Positions 31,328 to 40,151 of a stretch of DNA of 64,000 nt are shown here, piece by piece. Each line of letters opens with the position of its first letter. The first letter of the stretch is position 1. Position numbers and translations under genes: made by a program. The notes below the pieces were generated by a model that saw only the letters and a list, made by a program, of their open reading frames with translations, did not search any database and had not been told where the DNA came from. This DNA is from an uncultured Collinsella sp. (lineage in GTDB: Bacteria; Actinomycetota; Coriobacteriia; Coriobacteriales; Coriobacteriaceae), in assembly GCA_959023295.1 (NCBI GenBank), contig CAUFBM010000003.1, forward strand, positions 1-64,000. The letters are read 5' to 3'.

Positions 31328-34066
31328 ATGGCAGCAACGGATATCGAGCACGGACTCTCGACCGCCGAGGTCGAGGAGCGCATCGCCGCCGGTAAGATCA
31401 ACCGCAACATGGAACTCAAGACCAAGTCGGTCCGCGAGCTCATCATCGAGAACCTCTGCACGCTGTTTAACTTGATCAACGTGGTTTTGGCGATTTTGGT
31501 GTTGCTGACCGGTTCGTTTAAGAACCTGACGTTCCTGTTCGTGGTGTTCTTGAACACGGCAATTGGCGTCATCCAGTCCATGCGCTCCAAGCGGATGGTC
31601 GATAAGCTTACGCTGCTCACCTCTAAGAAGGCCATCGCGGTGCGCGACGGCGCCGAGGTAGAGCTCGACCTGGACCAGATCGTGCTCGACGATATCATTC
31701 GCCTGGGGCGCGGCGACCAGATTCCCGCCGACGCCGTGGTGGTGTCGGGTGAGGCACTCGTGAACGAGAGCCTGCTGACGGGCGAGAGCGATCTCATCAA
31801 AAAGCAGCCCGGCTCCGAGCTCATGAGCGGCAGCTTTATCGACTCGGGCCTGCTGCGCGCCCGCGTGATCCATGTTGGCGCCGACAACTACGTGGCCAAG
31901 ATCAACAACGAGGCCAAGTACGTCAAAAAGGTCAATTCCGAGATCATGAACGCGCTCAACGCCATCGTGCGCTTTGCGAGCCTCATTATGATTCCGCTCG
32001 GCCTGGCGCTCTTTGCCTCGAGTGTGAGCGAGCTGTGGGATGCCGCCGGTACGCCGGGCGATAGCGCGCTTTCGTGGTGTTTTTCCGAGCTGCTTGCCGG
32101 TCGCGTGCCTTCGTCGGCGCTGCTGTCTACGGTGGGCGCTCTTTTGGGCATGATTCCGCAGGGCCTGGTGCTGCTGACTTCGTCGGTGCTTGCCATCGCC
32201 ACGGTGCGCCTGGCGCGCCGCAAGGTACTCGCGCAGCAGCTCTACTGTATCGAGACGCTCGCGCGCGTCGACGTGCTGTGCCTGGACAAGACGGGCACCA
32301 TTACCTCGGGCCGTATGGAGGTCGAGGGTACCTACCCGCTGCCTGTTGAGGGCGTTGGCTTTGGCGCGGACTCGGACGAGGCAGCTGTCCCCGTCGAGAC
32401 CACGGTGCTCGATTTTGCGCTTGCCAACGTAGCGCGTGCCACCTCGGCAGACGCCAACGAGACCTGTCAGGCGCTGCTCAACTACTACGCCGACCGCCCG
32501 GTCGAGGTGTCCGAGCCGCTGGCGGTCATTCCGTTCTCGTCGTCTAAAAAGTGGAGCGGCGCCTCGTTTGCGCAGGGCTCCTATGTGATGGGCGCAGCGC
32601 AATTTGTGCTTTCGGCGCGCGCCTTTGCGCAGGTCGAGAACCGTGTGGCCGAGCTTGCCGACACCTGCCGCGTGCTTGTGGTGGCCCGTGTGGACGGCTT
32701 TACGCCCGACGGCGATATGGCGGGCGAGGCCGAGCCCGTGGGCTTTGTGACCATTCGCGATGAGATTCGCACCTCGGCCGCCGAGACCATCGGCTACTTT
32801 AACGAGCAGGGCGTGACCCTCAACGTGATCAGCGGCGACGATCCGCGCACGGTGTCGTCGATCGCGCGCGTGGTGGGCGTTCCGGGGGCCGATGCCTACG
32901 TCGACGCCACGACGCTCGATACGCCGTCCAAGATTGATGCCGCGGTGGATCGCTACCACGTCTTTGGCCGCGTGACCCCGCAGCAGAAGCGCGAGCTCGT
33001 GCAGGCGCTCAAGCGCCGCGAGCATACCGTTGCCATGACGGGCGACGGCGTCAACGACGTGCTGGCGCTCAAGGAGGCCGACTGCTCCGTGGCCATGGCC
33101 GCCGGTTCCGATGCCGCGCGCAACGTGGCCGAAATCGTGCTGGTCGACAACGATTTTGCCTCGATGCCCGCCGTGGTGGCCGAGGGTCGTCGCTCCATCA
33201 ACAACTTGCAGCGCTCTGCGGCGCTGTTTCTGACCAAGACGCTGTTCTCGATGGGCTTGGCGGCTCTGTGCATCGCGTTTCCGCCGTATCCCTTTGAGCC
33301 GATTCAGATGACACTCATCAACTTCTTCTGCATCGGCGCGCCGGGCTTTGTGCTGGGTTTGGAGCCCAACAACGCCCGCGTGAAGGGGTCATTCTTGACC
33401 AACGTGCTCAAACGTGCGCTGCCGGCGTCGCTGGCGGTCATTATGGCTGCGGCGCTCGATATCTTTGTGGCGCGCGTGTTCGGCTTTAACCAGCTCACGC
33501 TTTCGACCATGTGCCTGCTTACGTCGTGCGCGGCGAGCGTGAGCCTGATCTGGCGCATCTCGCAGCCGCTCACACCCTTGCGCGTGGTGCTCTTTGTATT
33601 TGTTGTCGTCGGCATCCTGGCGGGTGTTATCGGATTCCCGGAGCTGCTGTCCATCGCCAACCTGTCGATGGGCGAGGCCGTTATCTTGCTGGCGATCGTC
33701 GTCTTTACCTGCACGGTGTTCTTTAAGCTCGCCACGATGATGGATTCGCTTAAGCCGCGCCGTCGCCATGCTGCCACTGGCTTTGGCCGTGGCGTTCGCG
33801 TCCGTCTGGGTCGCGGTGGCGGCAAGGTGAGCTCGACGGGCTCGACGGCCCAGCGTTTTGCCAAGCGCGTCGCCGCCGATATGGCGCAGCGCCGTGAGGA
33901 GCGCACCGCTCGCGAGGCCGAGGTTCGCGCGCTCGAGGGTGTGGAAAAGGCCCAGCCCAAGAAAAAGAAAGGTGCGGGCACCAAACGTTCGCAGGTGACC
34001 AAGTCCGCCCAGGGCATTAAGGTCTCGATGCCGAGCAAAAAGAAAAAGCCTGCAAAGAAGGCCTAG
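31328..34066 (+). CDS. Cation-translocating P-type ATPase, CtpE-like
   Basis: About 912 residues. The start GLSTAEVEERIAAGKIN matches the cation-ATPase N-terminal domain; LLTGESDLIKK is the actuator loop, LCLDKTGTIT the phosphorylation site, FGRVTPQQKRELVQALK and MTGDGVNDVLALKEAD the hinge, with about ten membrane helices around them. The overall sequence resembles actinobacterial CtpE, a calcium-linked P-type ATPase, better than MgtA or copper pumps; no heavy-metal CPx motif is seen in the membrane part. The last ~90 residues are an unusual Lys/Arg-rich cytosolic tail (KKKKGAGTKRS, PSKKKKPAKKA). ATG 31328 follows GGGACAAGG; ATG 31316 is an alternative. The ion is inferred only from family resemblance. 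Confidence 0.9.
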   Translation: MAATDIEHGLSTAEVEERIAAGKINRNMELKTKSVRELIIENLCTLFNLINVVLAILVLLTGSFKNLTFLFVVFLNTAIGVIQSMRSKRMVDKLTLLTSKKAIAVRDGAEVELDLDQIVLDDIIRLGRGDQIPADAVVVSGEALVNESLLTGESDLIKKQPGSELMSGSFIDSGLLRARVIHVGADNYVAKINNEAKYVKKVNSEIMNALNAIVRFASLIMIPLGLALFASSVSELWDAAGTPGDSALSWCFSELLAGRVPSSALLSTVGALLGMIPQGLVLLTSSVLAIATVRLARRKVLAQQLYCIETLARVDVLCLDKTGTITSGRMEVEGTYPLPVEGVGFGADSDEAAVPVETTVLDFALANVARATSADANETCQALLNYYADRPVEVSEPLAVIPFSSSKKWSGASFAQGSYVMGAAQFVLSARAFAQVENRVAELADTCRVLVVARVDGFTPDGDMAGEAEPVGFVTIRDEIRTSAAETIGYFNEQGVTLNVISGDDPRTVSSIARVVGVPGADAYVDATTLDTPSKIDAAVDRYHVFGRVTPQQKRELVQALKRREHTVAMTGDGVNDVLALKEADCSVAMAAGSDAARNVAEIVLVDNDFASMPAVVAEGRRSINNLQRSAALFLTKTLFSMGLAALCIAFPPYPFEPIQMTLINFFCIGAPGFVLGLEPNNARVKGSFLTNVLKRALPASLAVIMAAALDIFVARVFGFNQLTLSTMCLLTSCAASVSLIWRISQPLTPLRVVLFVFVVVGILAGVIGFPELLSIANLSMGEAVILLAIVVFTCTVFFKLATMMDSLKPRRRHAATGFGRGVRVRLGRGGGKVSSTGSTAQRFAKRVAADMAQRREERTAREAEVRALEGVEKAQPKKKKGAGTKRSQVTKSAQGIKVSMPSKKKKPAKKA

Positions 34067-34079
34067 CCCCAGTTGCCCC

Positions 34080-34162
34080 GGGGATGATTTTTCTGGGACG
34101 GGATTAAAAAATCATTAGGTACACAATGATTTTTTAATCCCCGTCCCAGAAAAATCATCCCC
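34080..34162. repeat. Very long hairpin with ~37-nt arms
   Basis: The left arm (34080-34116) and right arm (34125-34162) are reverse complements over their full length except for one extra G, around an 8-base loop (AGGTACAC). The arms contain GGGACGGG and TTAAAAAATCATT. It lies just behind the P-type ATPase stop codon and may terminate transcription from either side. It is much longer than an ordinary terminator and may be a dispersed element. Confidence 0.85.
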
Positions 34163-34270
34163 CCAAAAAGACTACCCTGGCGATGTTGAATTGGTGCCTT
34201 GCCCCTGTGGGGGCGTGGCGATGCTATGCTCTAACTTCGACTGTATGAATTGCTCCGAAAAGAGGAAGCC

Positions 34271-35425
34271 GTGATCTGCCCGCATTGCCTTAAGACCATA
34301 GAGGACGGCGCCTCGTTCTGCCCCTATTGCAACGCATACGTTGGTTCGGGCGACGGTCCCGAGCATACCGAGTTCGTATTCTGCGATGGTTGTGGCGCAC
34401 GCCTGTCCCCGCATGATCGCACCTGTCCCAAGTGCGGGCGCCCCGCCCCGGGCATCCTTTCCAAAGACGCGGCTGCATCCGATCTGGCAGCAGGCCGCAC
34501 GGCCGGCTTTCCGCGCTTGACGCAGGAGCAGATCGATACCGAGGTGCCCCATGCGCCGGCCTCTGCCGCCGCGGTGCTCTCGGATGCCGCCGACCCCAAC
34601 GAGACCTGCGTGCTGTCTGCCTTCGATAAGGACTTTGGCATCCCCAAGGTCGATATCCCCACACCGGTGTCCCTGCGCGATGATGTCCAGCCCAAAAAGC
34701 AAAAGGCCAAGCGCAAGGTCCATCCCGACGAGGATGCCTATCACAAGCACAAGCGCCATATCCCCAAACCGCTTATCGTCATCGCGGTGCTCGCCGCCGT
34801 GTGCGGTGGTGCGTATTGGTTTGTGACTGCCGATCCTATGGGCGTCATGCCCGGCTTCTACGACCAGTTTGGCCGGGCCGCCAAGACCACCTTCCCGTCG
34901 CGCCAAAAGGGCGAGGCCACCGAGAAAGAGTCCAAGCAAGAGGATGCGTCCGAGGTCGTTCAGGAGGAGACCATCTTAACCGACGACCAGCTCTACGCCA
35001 GGCTCGATGGCCTGTACCAGACCATCGTGTCGTACAGCGACGATGATCAGATCGGCGAGGTCATCGATTCGTTTAATAACGGCTATCTGCGTACGCCGCT
35101 CTCCACCCGCCAGGAGTTGTCGCAGAGCGCTTATGCCCTGCGCGATCAGATTAAAAAGACCCAGGATGAGCTCAATAACCTCAAGGTTCAGGACGACACC
35201 GTCTATGCGGAGGACATCGATCATCTAAAGCAGCTTGCCCAGTGGATGTACGAGCGTGTCGACGTGATCTGCCAGAGCTGGGATATCTCGCTGTCCATTC
35301 CCGACGGCGAGTCGCTGAGCGCCCGTCAGAGCGAGATCCTGGCGCCCATCGCACAAGGCGGCAACAGCGCGCTTAACCAGTACGACGCCAACGTGAGCGC
35401 ATGGAGACCGCAGCAACGTTCGTAA
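34271..35425 (+). CDS. Double zinc-ribbon single-pass membrane protein
   Basis: About 384 residues. The N-terminus has two zinc ribbons, CPHCLKTIEDGASFCPYC and CDGCGARLSPHDRTCPKC; then a polar linker, a Lys-rich stretch and one membrane helix (LIVIAVLAAVCGGAYWFV) near residues 165-182; the outer part is acidic and then helical (LSQSAYALRDQIKKTQDEL). Such proteins are common in Coriobacteriia; function is unknown, possibly a membrane sensor or scaffold. GTG 34271 with AGAGGA upstream is preferred over TTG 34250. The intervening 34163-34270 contains no gene. It is co-oriented with the cyclophilin and TPR genes, but a separate promoter lies between. Confidence 0.6.
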   Translation: MICPHCLKTIEDGASFCPYCNAYVGSGDGPEHTEFVFCDGCGARLSPHDRTCPKCGRPAPGILSKDAAASDLAAGRTAGFPRLTQEQIDTEVPHAPASAAAVLSDAADPNETCVLSAFDKDFGIPKVDIPTPVSLRDDVQPKKQKAKRKVHPDEDAYHKHKRHIPKPLIVIAVLAAVCGGAYWFVTADPMGVMPGFYDQFGRAAKTTFPSRQKGEATEKESKQEDASEVVQEETILTDDQLYARLDGLYQTIVSYSDDDQIGEVIDSFNNGYLRTPLSTRQELSQSAYALRDQIKKTQDELNNLKVQDDTVYAEDIDHLKQLAQWMYERVDVICQSWDISLSIPDGESLSARQSEILAPIAQGGNSALNQYDANVSAWRPQQRS

Positions 35426-35461
35426 TTTGTTGCCCTCCGGCGGCATAACCTGCGTGCGCAA

Positions 35462-35491
35462 TTGATGGAAGCCCGTGCTTATTGCTACAAT
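35462..35491 (+). promoter_or_regulatory. Promoter upstream of the cyclophilin gene
   Basis: TTGATG (35462-35467), an 18-base spacer and TACAAT (35486-35491), 39 bases before the cyclophilin ATG. It is the best promoter-like match in this gap. Confidence 0.5.
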
Positions 35492-35530
35492 TTGACCAAA
35501 TATGCTTTAAACGCACGAGGAAGGAACCAC

Positions 35531-36073
35531 ATGTTTGGTTTTAAGAAAGAGCTCTACACGCCCGAGTATCAGCTTGCCGGCGATGAGTGCGCGGTGATCG
35601 AGACGTCGAAGGGCACCATCAAGGTCAAGTTTGACGGCGAGGGCGCCCCCATCCACGTGGCGAACTTCTGCGAGCTTTCCACGATGGGTTTTTACGACGG
35701 CCTTAAGTTCCATCGCTATGTGCCCGGTTTTGTGATCCAGGGCGGCGACCCCAATACCCGCGATATGTCCGGCGCCGATGTCGCCGCCGGCCTTGAGGGC
35801 CCCGACGGCATGCCCGGTACCGGTGGCCCCGGCTACTGCATCAAGGGCGAGTTCGCTACCAACCCGCGTAACAGCCACGTCGACGGCGCGCTTGCCATGG
35901 CACGTTCCATGGATCCCGATTCCGCAGGTTCGCAGTTCTACTTCTGCCTGGGTGCCCAGCACAACCTCGACTCCGGCTATACCGTCTTTGGCACCACGGT
36001 CGAGGGCCTCGACGTCATCTCGCAGCTGCGTGCCGGTGACGAGATCGTCCATGTCGAGATCGTTCACGAGTAA
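35531..36073 (+). CDS. Peptidyl-prolyl cis-trans isomerase, cyclophilin type
   Basis: 180 residues. VIETSKGTIKVKF, FHRYVPGFVIQGGDPN (catalytic Arg-Phe region), CIKGEFATNPRNSH, MARSMDPDSAGSQFYFCLG and YTVFGTTVEGLDVI follow the cyclophilin fold in order. No signal peptide is seen, so it is cytoplasmic. It speeds proline isomerisation in protein folding. ATG 35531 follows GAGGAAGGA and starts the family-like N-terminus. The TPR membrane protein gene begins 12 bases behind it, so they probably share a transcript. Confidence 0.93.
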   Translation: MFGFKKELYTPEYQLAGDECAVIETSKGTIKVKFDGEGAPIHVANFCELSTMGFYDGLKFHRYVPGFVIQGGDPNTRDMSGADVAAGLEGPDGMPGTGGPGYCIKGEFATNPRNSHVDGALAMARSMDPDSAGSQFYFCLGAQHNLDSGYTVFGTTVEGLDVISQLRAGDEIVHVEIVHE

Positions 36074-36084
36074 AGGGGACTTCC

Positions 36085-37380
36085 TTGAATAGCCAGCTGA
36101 TCCAACAGGGCCGCGCCGCTTATCGCGCGGGTGATTATTCCGCTGCCGCCCAGATGCTCGGTGCGGCAAAGACCCCCGGTGAGATTATGGGCGAGGCCGA
36201 CCATCTGCGCGGCAACGCCTTGATGCACTTGGGCATGTATGCCGAGGCCGCCGAGGCCTACGCCGCCGCCCTTAACGACGGTACCTATGGCAAGCGCGGC
36301 GCGCTGCTTACCAACCGCGGCAAGGCGCTTGCTGCCGTGGGTGACTATGTGACCGCAGCCCAGGCTTTCTCCGCTGCAACGCAGGATGCATCCTATGCCA
36401 CGCCGTTTAAGGCCTATCTGGGTCTGGGCAACGCCCTGTTCCAGTCGGGCGATTATGCCAATGCCGGCACCGCCTTCCGTCAGGCTGCCATCGATGGCGC
36501 CAACCCGGCTCCCGCCGCCGCCCTCGGCGATCTTGGCCGCTGCTTCATTAAGCTCGGCCGTCCGGCAGACGCCGTAGAGACCTACCGCACGGCCATTGAC
36601 TTTGCCGGTCCGCGCGACGACACACGTGCGCTTAACGCCGGTATGGGCGAGGCGCTCTCTGCCGCCGGTCGCCCCTCTGACGCGCTCGATGCCTTTAACG
36701 CCGCCACCGCCGATGGCATCTACCAGCTCACGCCCGAGCAGGCCGACGAGCTTGCCCGCGTGCACGATTCCCTCGCCGCGCTTTCGGCCCAGACGGCCAT
36801 GGCCACGGCGCCGGCTCCCGCGATGGATGCTCCCGCCGTCGACCCGCTCGACCCCACGGGTGCTACCGGTCAATTTATGCCCGACCCCTCGGACACCGGC
36901 TTCTTCACCCTGTCCGAGTCCGAGATGGTTCAGCAGGACCGCAAGGAGGCCAAGGTCCGTCGTCGCCATCGCCACACGGGCCTCAAGGTCTTCTTGGTTC
37001 TGCTTCTGCTGATTGTCCTTGCCGCAGGCGGTCTTGGCTTTGCCTACACGCGCGGCCTGGGCTTCCCCTCGCAGGAGTCTGTTGTCACCGACCTGTTCCA
37101 GGCCGCCGGTGACGGCGATACCGCCAAGGCCGAGTCCTGTCTTGCTTCCAGCCTGTCCGAGGACGCCAAGGCGATGATCATCTCTTCGATCCCGCAGGGC
37201 GCCACCGTCTCCATCGAGGGCATGGATCAGTCTATGACCGAGACCACCGCCAAGGTCAAGGCGTCGCTGTCCAAGGGCGGCGAGCAGGAGTACACCGTCA
37301 AGTTCGTGCGCTCCGACAACCATATCGGTTGGGCCGTCTCCTCGCTTGATATCGATCTTTCGGCCGCTGACAACCAGTAG
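36085..37380 (+). CDS. TPR-repeat protein with one membrane helix
   Basis: 431 residues from a TTG start behind AAAGGGGAC. Residues 1-225 contain about six tetratricopeptide-like helical pairs (AYRAGDYSAAAQML, LMHLGMYAEAAEAYAAAL, GKALAAVGDYVTAAQAF, ALFQSGDYANAGTAF, KLGRPADAVETYRTAI). An Ala/Pro-rich linker follows, then a basic stretch and one membrane helix (VFLVLLLLIVLAAGGLGFAY, about 305-325), and an outer domain of about 100 residues with a DUF4878-like fold pattern. It probably assembles protein complexes inside while sensing or binding outside. Function is not known. It lies next to the cell-shape genes but a hairpin and about 115 bases separate it from mreB. Confidence 0.65.
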   Translation: MNSQLIQQGRAAYRAGDYSAAAQMLGAAKTPGEIMGEADHLRGNALMHLGMYAEAAEAYAAALNDGTYGKRGALLTNRGKALAAVGDYVTAAQAFSAATQDASYATPFKAYLGLGNALFQSGDYANAGTAFRQAAIDGANPAPAAALGDLGRCFIKLGRPADAVETYRTAIDFAGPRDDTRALNAGMGEALSAAGRPSDALDAFNAATADGIYQLTPEQADELARVHDSLAALSAQTAMATAPAPAMDAPAVDPLDPTGATGQFMPDPSDTGFFTLSESEMVQQDRKEAKVRRRHRHTGLKVFLVLLLLIVLAAGGLGFAYTRGLGFPSQESVVTDLFQAAGDGDTAKAESCLASSLSEDAKAMIISSIPQGATVSIEGMDQSMTETTAKVKASLSKGGEQEYTVKFVRSDNHIGWAVSSLDIDLSAADNQ

Positions 37381-37402
37381 TGACCTTATGAGATTTGGCG
37401 CT

Positions 37403-37435
37403 GCCCGGTGCTTCACCGCAAGTGAGGCGCCGGGC
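37403..37435 (+). terminator. Hairpin between the TPR gene and mreB
   Basis: A 14-bp stem (GCCCGGTGCTTCAC with GTGAGGCGCCGGGC, two G-T pairs) and a 5-base loop lie 23 bases behind the stop. The T tract is poor, so termination is probable but not certain. Confidence 0.55.
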
Positions 37436-37495
37436 TTGCGCTAGTATGATGGGCTAGTAGTTTTCCAGCAATCATCCAACACATCAGGAGTTGCG

Positions 37496-38539
37496 TTGTT
37501 TTCTTTGATGGATATGTTCTTCGGTAGCTATGCGGGCGATCTTGCCATCGACCTCGGCACCGCCAACACGCTTGTCTCCGTGCGCGGCAAGGGCATCGTC
37601 ATTCGCGAGCCCTCCGTTGTCGCCATCGACAAGAACGATGAGCGCATCCTGGCTGTCGGTATCGAGGCAAAGCGCATGCTCGGCCGTACGCCCGGTAACA
37701 TTGTGGCTGTGCGTCCCCTTAAGGACGGCGTTATCGCCGACTTCGACGTTACCGAGGCCATGCTTCGCTATTTTATCGACAAGGCGTCCGAGAAGCGCTA
37801 TCCGTGGACCCCGCGTCCGCGCGTTGTCGTCTGCGTCCCCTCCGGTGTCACGTCGGTCGAGAAGCGCGCCGTTTTTGAGGCTACGATCCAAGCCGGTGCC
37901 CGCCAGGCATACCTGATCGAGGAGCCCATGGCCGCTGCCATCGGCGCCGACTTGCCTGTCGAGGAACCGACCGGCTCCATGGTCATCGATATCGGCGGCG
38001 GTACCACCGAGGTCGCCGTTATCGCCATGGGCGGTATCGTCGTGTCGCAGTCCATTCGCATTGCCGGTGACGAGTTTGATCAGGCCATCCTTACCCACGT
38101 TCGCGATGCCTATAACCTGGCTATCGGCGAGCGCACGGCCGAGGACATCAAGATCAAGGTCGGTTCTGCCGTGCCGCTCAAGGACGAGCTCGACGTCGAG
38201 GTCAACGGCCGCGACGTGATCACGGGCCTGCCCAAGACCGTGCGCATCGAGAGCGAGGAGATTCGTCGCGCGCTCAATAAGCCGCTCGACGAGATGGCCA
38301 AGGCCGTCAAGGACGCCCTCGACGCCACGCCGCCCGATCTTGCCTCGGATCTTATGTACTACGGCATCCTGTTGACCGGCGGCGGTGCGCTGCTGCGCGG
38401 CCTCGACGTGCGTCTGCGCGACGAGACCGGCGTTTCGGTCAACGTCAGCCCTACGGCGCTCGACAACGTCGTCAACGGCTGCGCCCGCGTGCTCGAGGCC
38501 AACGCGTTTGACGGTGGCTTCGTCCAGACCAATGCTTAA
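37496..38539 (+). CDS. mreB: Rod shape-determining protein MreB (bacterial actin)
   Basis: 347 residues. AIDLGTANTLVSVRGKGIV is the first phosphate loop, VPSGVTSVEKRAV and EEPMAAAIGADLPV are MreB signatures, IDIGGGTTEVAVI the second phosphate loop, and LTGGGALLRGLD the adenine loop. It forms ATP-dependent filaments under the membrane that guide lateral wall synthesis. The TTG at 37496 has AGGAG six bases upstream; ATG 37508 is possible. It heads the mreBCD-pbp2-rodA operon, so the organism is expected to elongate laterally. Confidence 0.97.
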   Translation: MFSLMDMFFGSYAGDLAIDLGTANTLVSVRGKGIVIREPSVVAIDKNDERILAVGIEAKRMLGRTPGNIVAVRPLKDGVIADFDVTEAMLRYFIDKASEKRYPWTPRPRVVVCVPSGVTSVEKRAVFEATIQAGARQAYLIEEPMAAAIGADLPVEEPTGSMVIDIGGGTTEVAVIAMGGIVVSQSIRIAGDEFDQAILTHVRDAYNLAIGERTAEDIKIKVGSAVPLKDELDVEVNGRDVITGLPKTVRIESEEIRRALNKPLDEMAKAVKDALDATPPDLASDLMYYGILLTGGGALLRGLDVRLRDETGVSVNVSPTALDNVVNGCARVLEANAFDGGFVQTNA

Positions 38540-38560
38540 TTTCCAAAAGGTGGATTCCAT

Positions 38561-39559
38561 TTGGCACGATCTTCGGGTTTCTCTTCAAATCTGAATACCA
38601 AGCGACAATCAACGGGTATGCGCCCGTTGATTGTTTTCAGCGTAATTTCGGTGCTGCTGCTTACGTTTTACATTCGCGAGGGTGAGGCGGGACCGATTCA
38701 TGCCGTGCGTTCTGGCGTGACGACGATTACCTCGCCGGTGCGTTTTGTGGGCTCGGCTGTGGCCGCGCCCTTTAACGCAATCGGAAACGTGTTCTCAAAC
38801 CTTACGGCTTCGCAAGACACCCTCGACGAGCTTAAGAAGCAAAACGAGGTCCTGACGTCAAAGGTTGCCGAGCTCTCCGAGGCTCAAAAGACCGCCGAGC
38901 GACTCGAGAGCCTGGTCGGTCTTCAGTCGACCTACAACCTCAAGTCCACCGCGGCTCGCATTGTCGGCGCGTCGGGCGATGCCTGGACCTCGACCGTTAC
39001 CATCGACAAAGGCTCTGCCGACGGTCTTACCATCAACATGCCCGTGACGAGTTCTGCCGGTGTCATCGGTCAGATTATCGAGGTTTCGGCCAAGACCTCC
39101 ACCGTCCGCCTGATTAGTGATGAGAACTCGGGTGTGTCCGCCATGGTGCAGGATACGCGTGCTCAGGGCATGCTGCAGGGGCAGCCCGACGGTACCCTGC
39201 GCCTGGAGCACGTGAGTGTCGACTCCGACGTGAAGGTGGGCGATATCATCGTGACCTCGGGCATCGGCGGCGTATTCCCCAAGGGCCTGCCGCTCGGTAC
39301 GGTCTCGTCGGTGGAGAAGTCTGCCAACGATGTGTACTACACCATCGTCGTGCGCGCTCAGACAACGGCCGAAAACAACGAGGAAGTGCTGGTCATTACG
39401 TCGCTGACCGATGAGCAGTCGGCTTCGGACGAGGATGTGAGCAGCGCCAACAGTACGCCGCAGGGCACCTCGCGCGATGCGGCCACCAAGTCCAAAGATG
39501 AAAGCTCGGATGAAAACTCCGATGCGTCCGACACGACTGACTCGGGCTCGAGCGAATAG
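38561..39559 (+). CDS. mreC: Cell shape-determining protein MreC
   Basis: 332 residues. One membrane helix near residues 20-40 (PLIVFSVISVLLLTFY), a coiled coil (DELKKQNEVLTSKVAEL ... KTAERLESL), then the MreC beta domain with ARIVGASGDAW, DKGSADGL, LISDENSGVSAMV and GDIIVTSGIGGVFPKGLP. It links MreB/MreD to wall synthases outside the membrane. The last ~45 residues are a Ser/Asp/Glu-rich tail not needed by the family. The TTG start follows AAAAGGTGG. Confidence 0.95.
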   Translation: MARSSGFSSNLNTKRQSTGMRPLIVFSVISVLLLTFYIREGEAGPIHAVRSGVTTITSPVRFVGSAVAAPFNAIGNVFSNLTASQDTLDELKKQNEVLTSKVAELSEAQKTAERLESLVGLQSTYNLKSTAARIVGASGDAWTSTVTIDKGSADGLTINMPVTSSAGVIGQIIEVSAKTSTVRLISDENSGVSAMVQDTRAQGMLQGQPDGTLRLEHVSVDSDVKVGDIIVTSGIGGVFPKGLPLGTVSSVEKSANDVYYTIVVRAQTTAENNEEVLVITSLTDEQSASDEDVSSANSTPQGTSRDAATKSKDESSDENSDASDTTDSGSSE

Positions 39560-39565
39560 GGAGGC

Positions 39566-40138
39566 ATGTCCATGGATCTACACGAACAGGGGACTGGCTC
39601 CCGCACTTTTGCGATTGCCGCCATTGTCTGCGTCCTGCTGCAGGCGGGCTTGGCGCCGCAGATCTCCATCGCGGGCGGTCGCGTCAACTTTATGATTATC
39701 CTGGTGTGCCTGAGTGTGTTTTCGGTCGATCCCACGCGGGCCGTCATCTGCGGTTTTTGCAGTGGCCTGTTCTACGACCTGTCGGCAGCCGTGCCGGTGG
39801 GCGTGATGTCGCTGTTGCTGACAGTGGGCAGCTTTGCCCTGACACACAGTGCCGCCGGTCAGACGGGCGGCACCCCGAGCGCTCGCGGCATCACGGTGGG
39901 CGCCTTTGCGCTTGCCATTAACGTGATCTACAGCATTATCTTGCTGTTTATGGGTCTGGAATCGAGTTTTGTCGTGGCGATCTTTGGACACGCCCTGCCG
40001 TCCTCGATTCTGACCGGCCTGGTCGCCGTTCCGTTTTTGATGTCCGGCGTCGCGCCGCAGTCTGGCTATGGGTTCTCCGCGCGCGGTGGGCGTCAGACGG
40101 GCATGCGCTTTAAGCCCAAGACCCGTAAGCTCAAATAG
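39566..40138 (+). CDS. mreD: Rod shape-determining membrane protein MreD
   Basis: 190 residues with five to six hydrophobic helices filling the protein, in the MreD size range, and the family-like FMIILVCLSVFSVDPTRAVICGFCSGLFYDL. Its place between mreC and the PBP2 gene confirms the call. It joins the elongasome in the membrane. A basic C-terminus (RFKPKTRKLK) faces the cytoplasm. ATG 39566 has GGGAGG upstream. Confidence 0.9.
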   Translation: MSMDLHEQGTGSRTFAIAAIVCVLLQAGLAPQISIAGGRVNFMIILVCLSVFSVDPTRAVICGFCSGLFYDLSAAVPVGVMSLLLTVGSFALTHSAAGQTGGTPSARGITVGAFALAINVIYSIILLFMGLESSFVVAIFGHALPSSILTGLVAVPFLMSGVAPQSGYGFSARGGRQTGMRFKPKTRKLK

Positions 40139-40151
40139 GGGAGGCCTGTAG

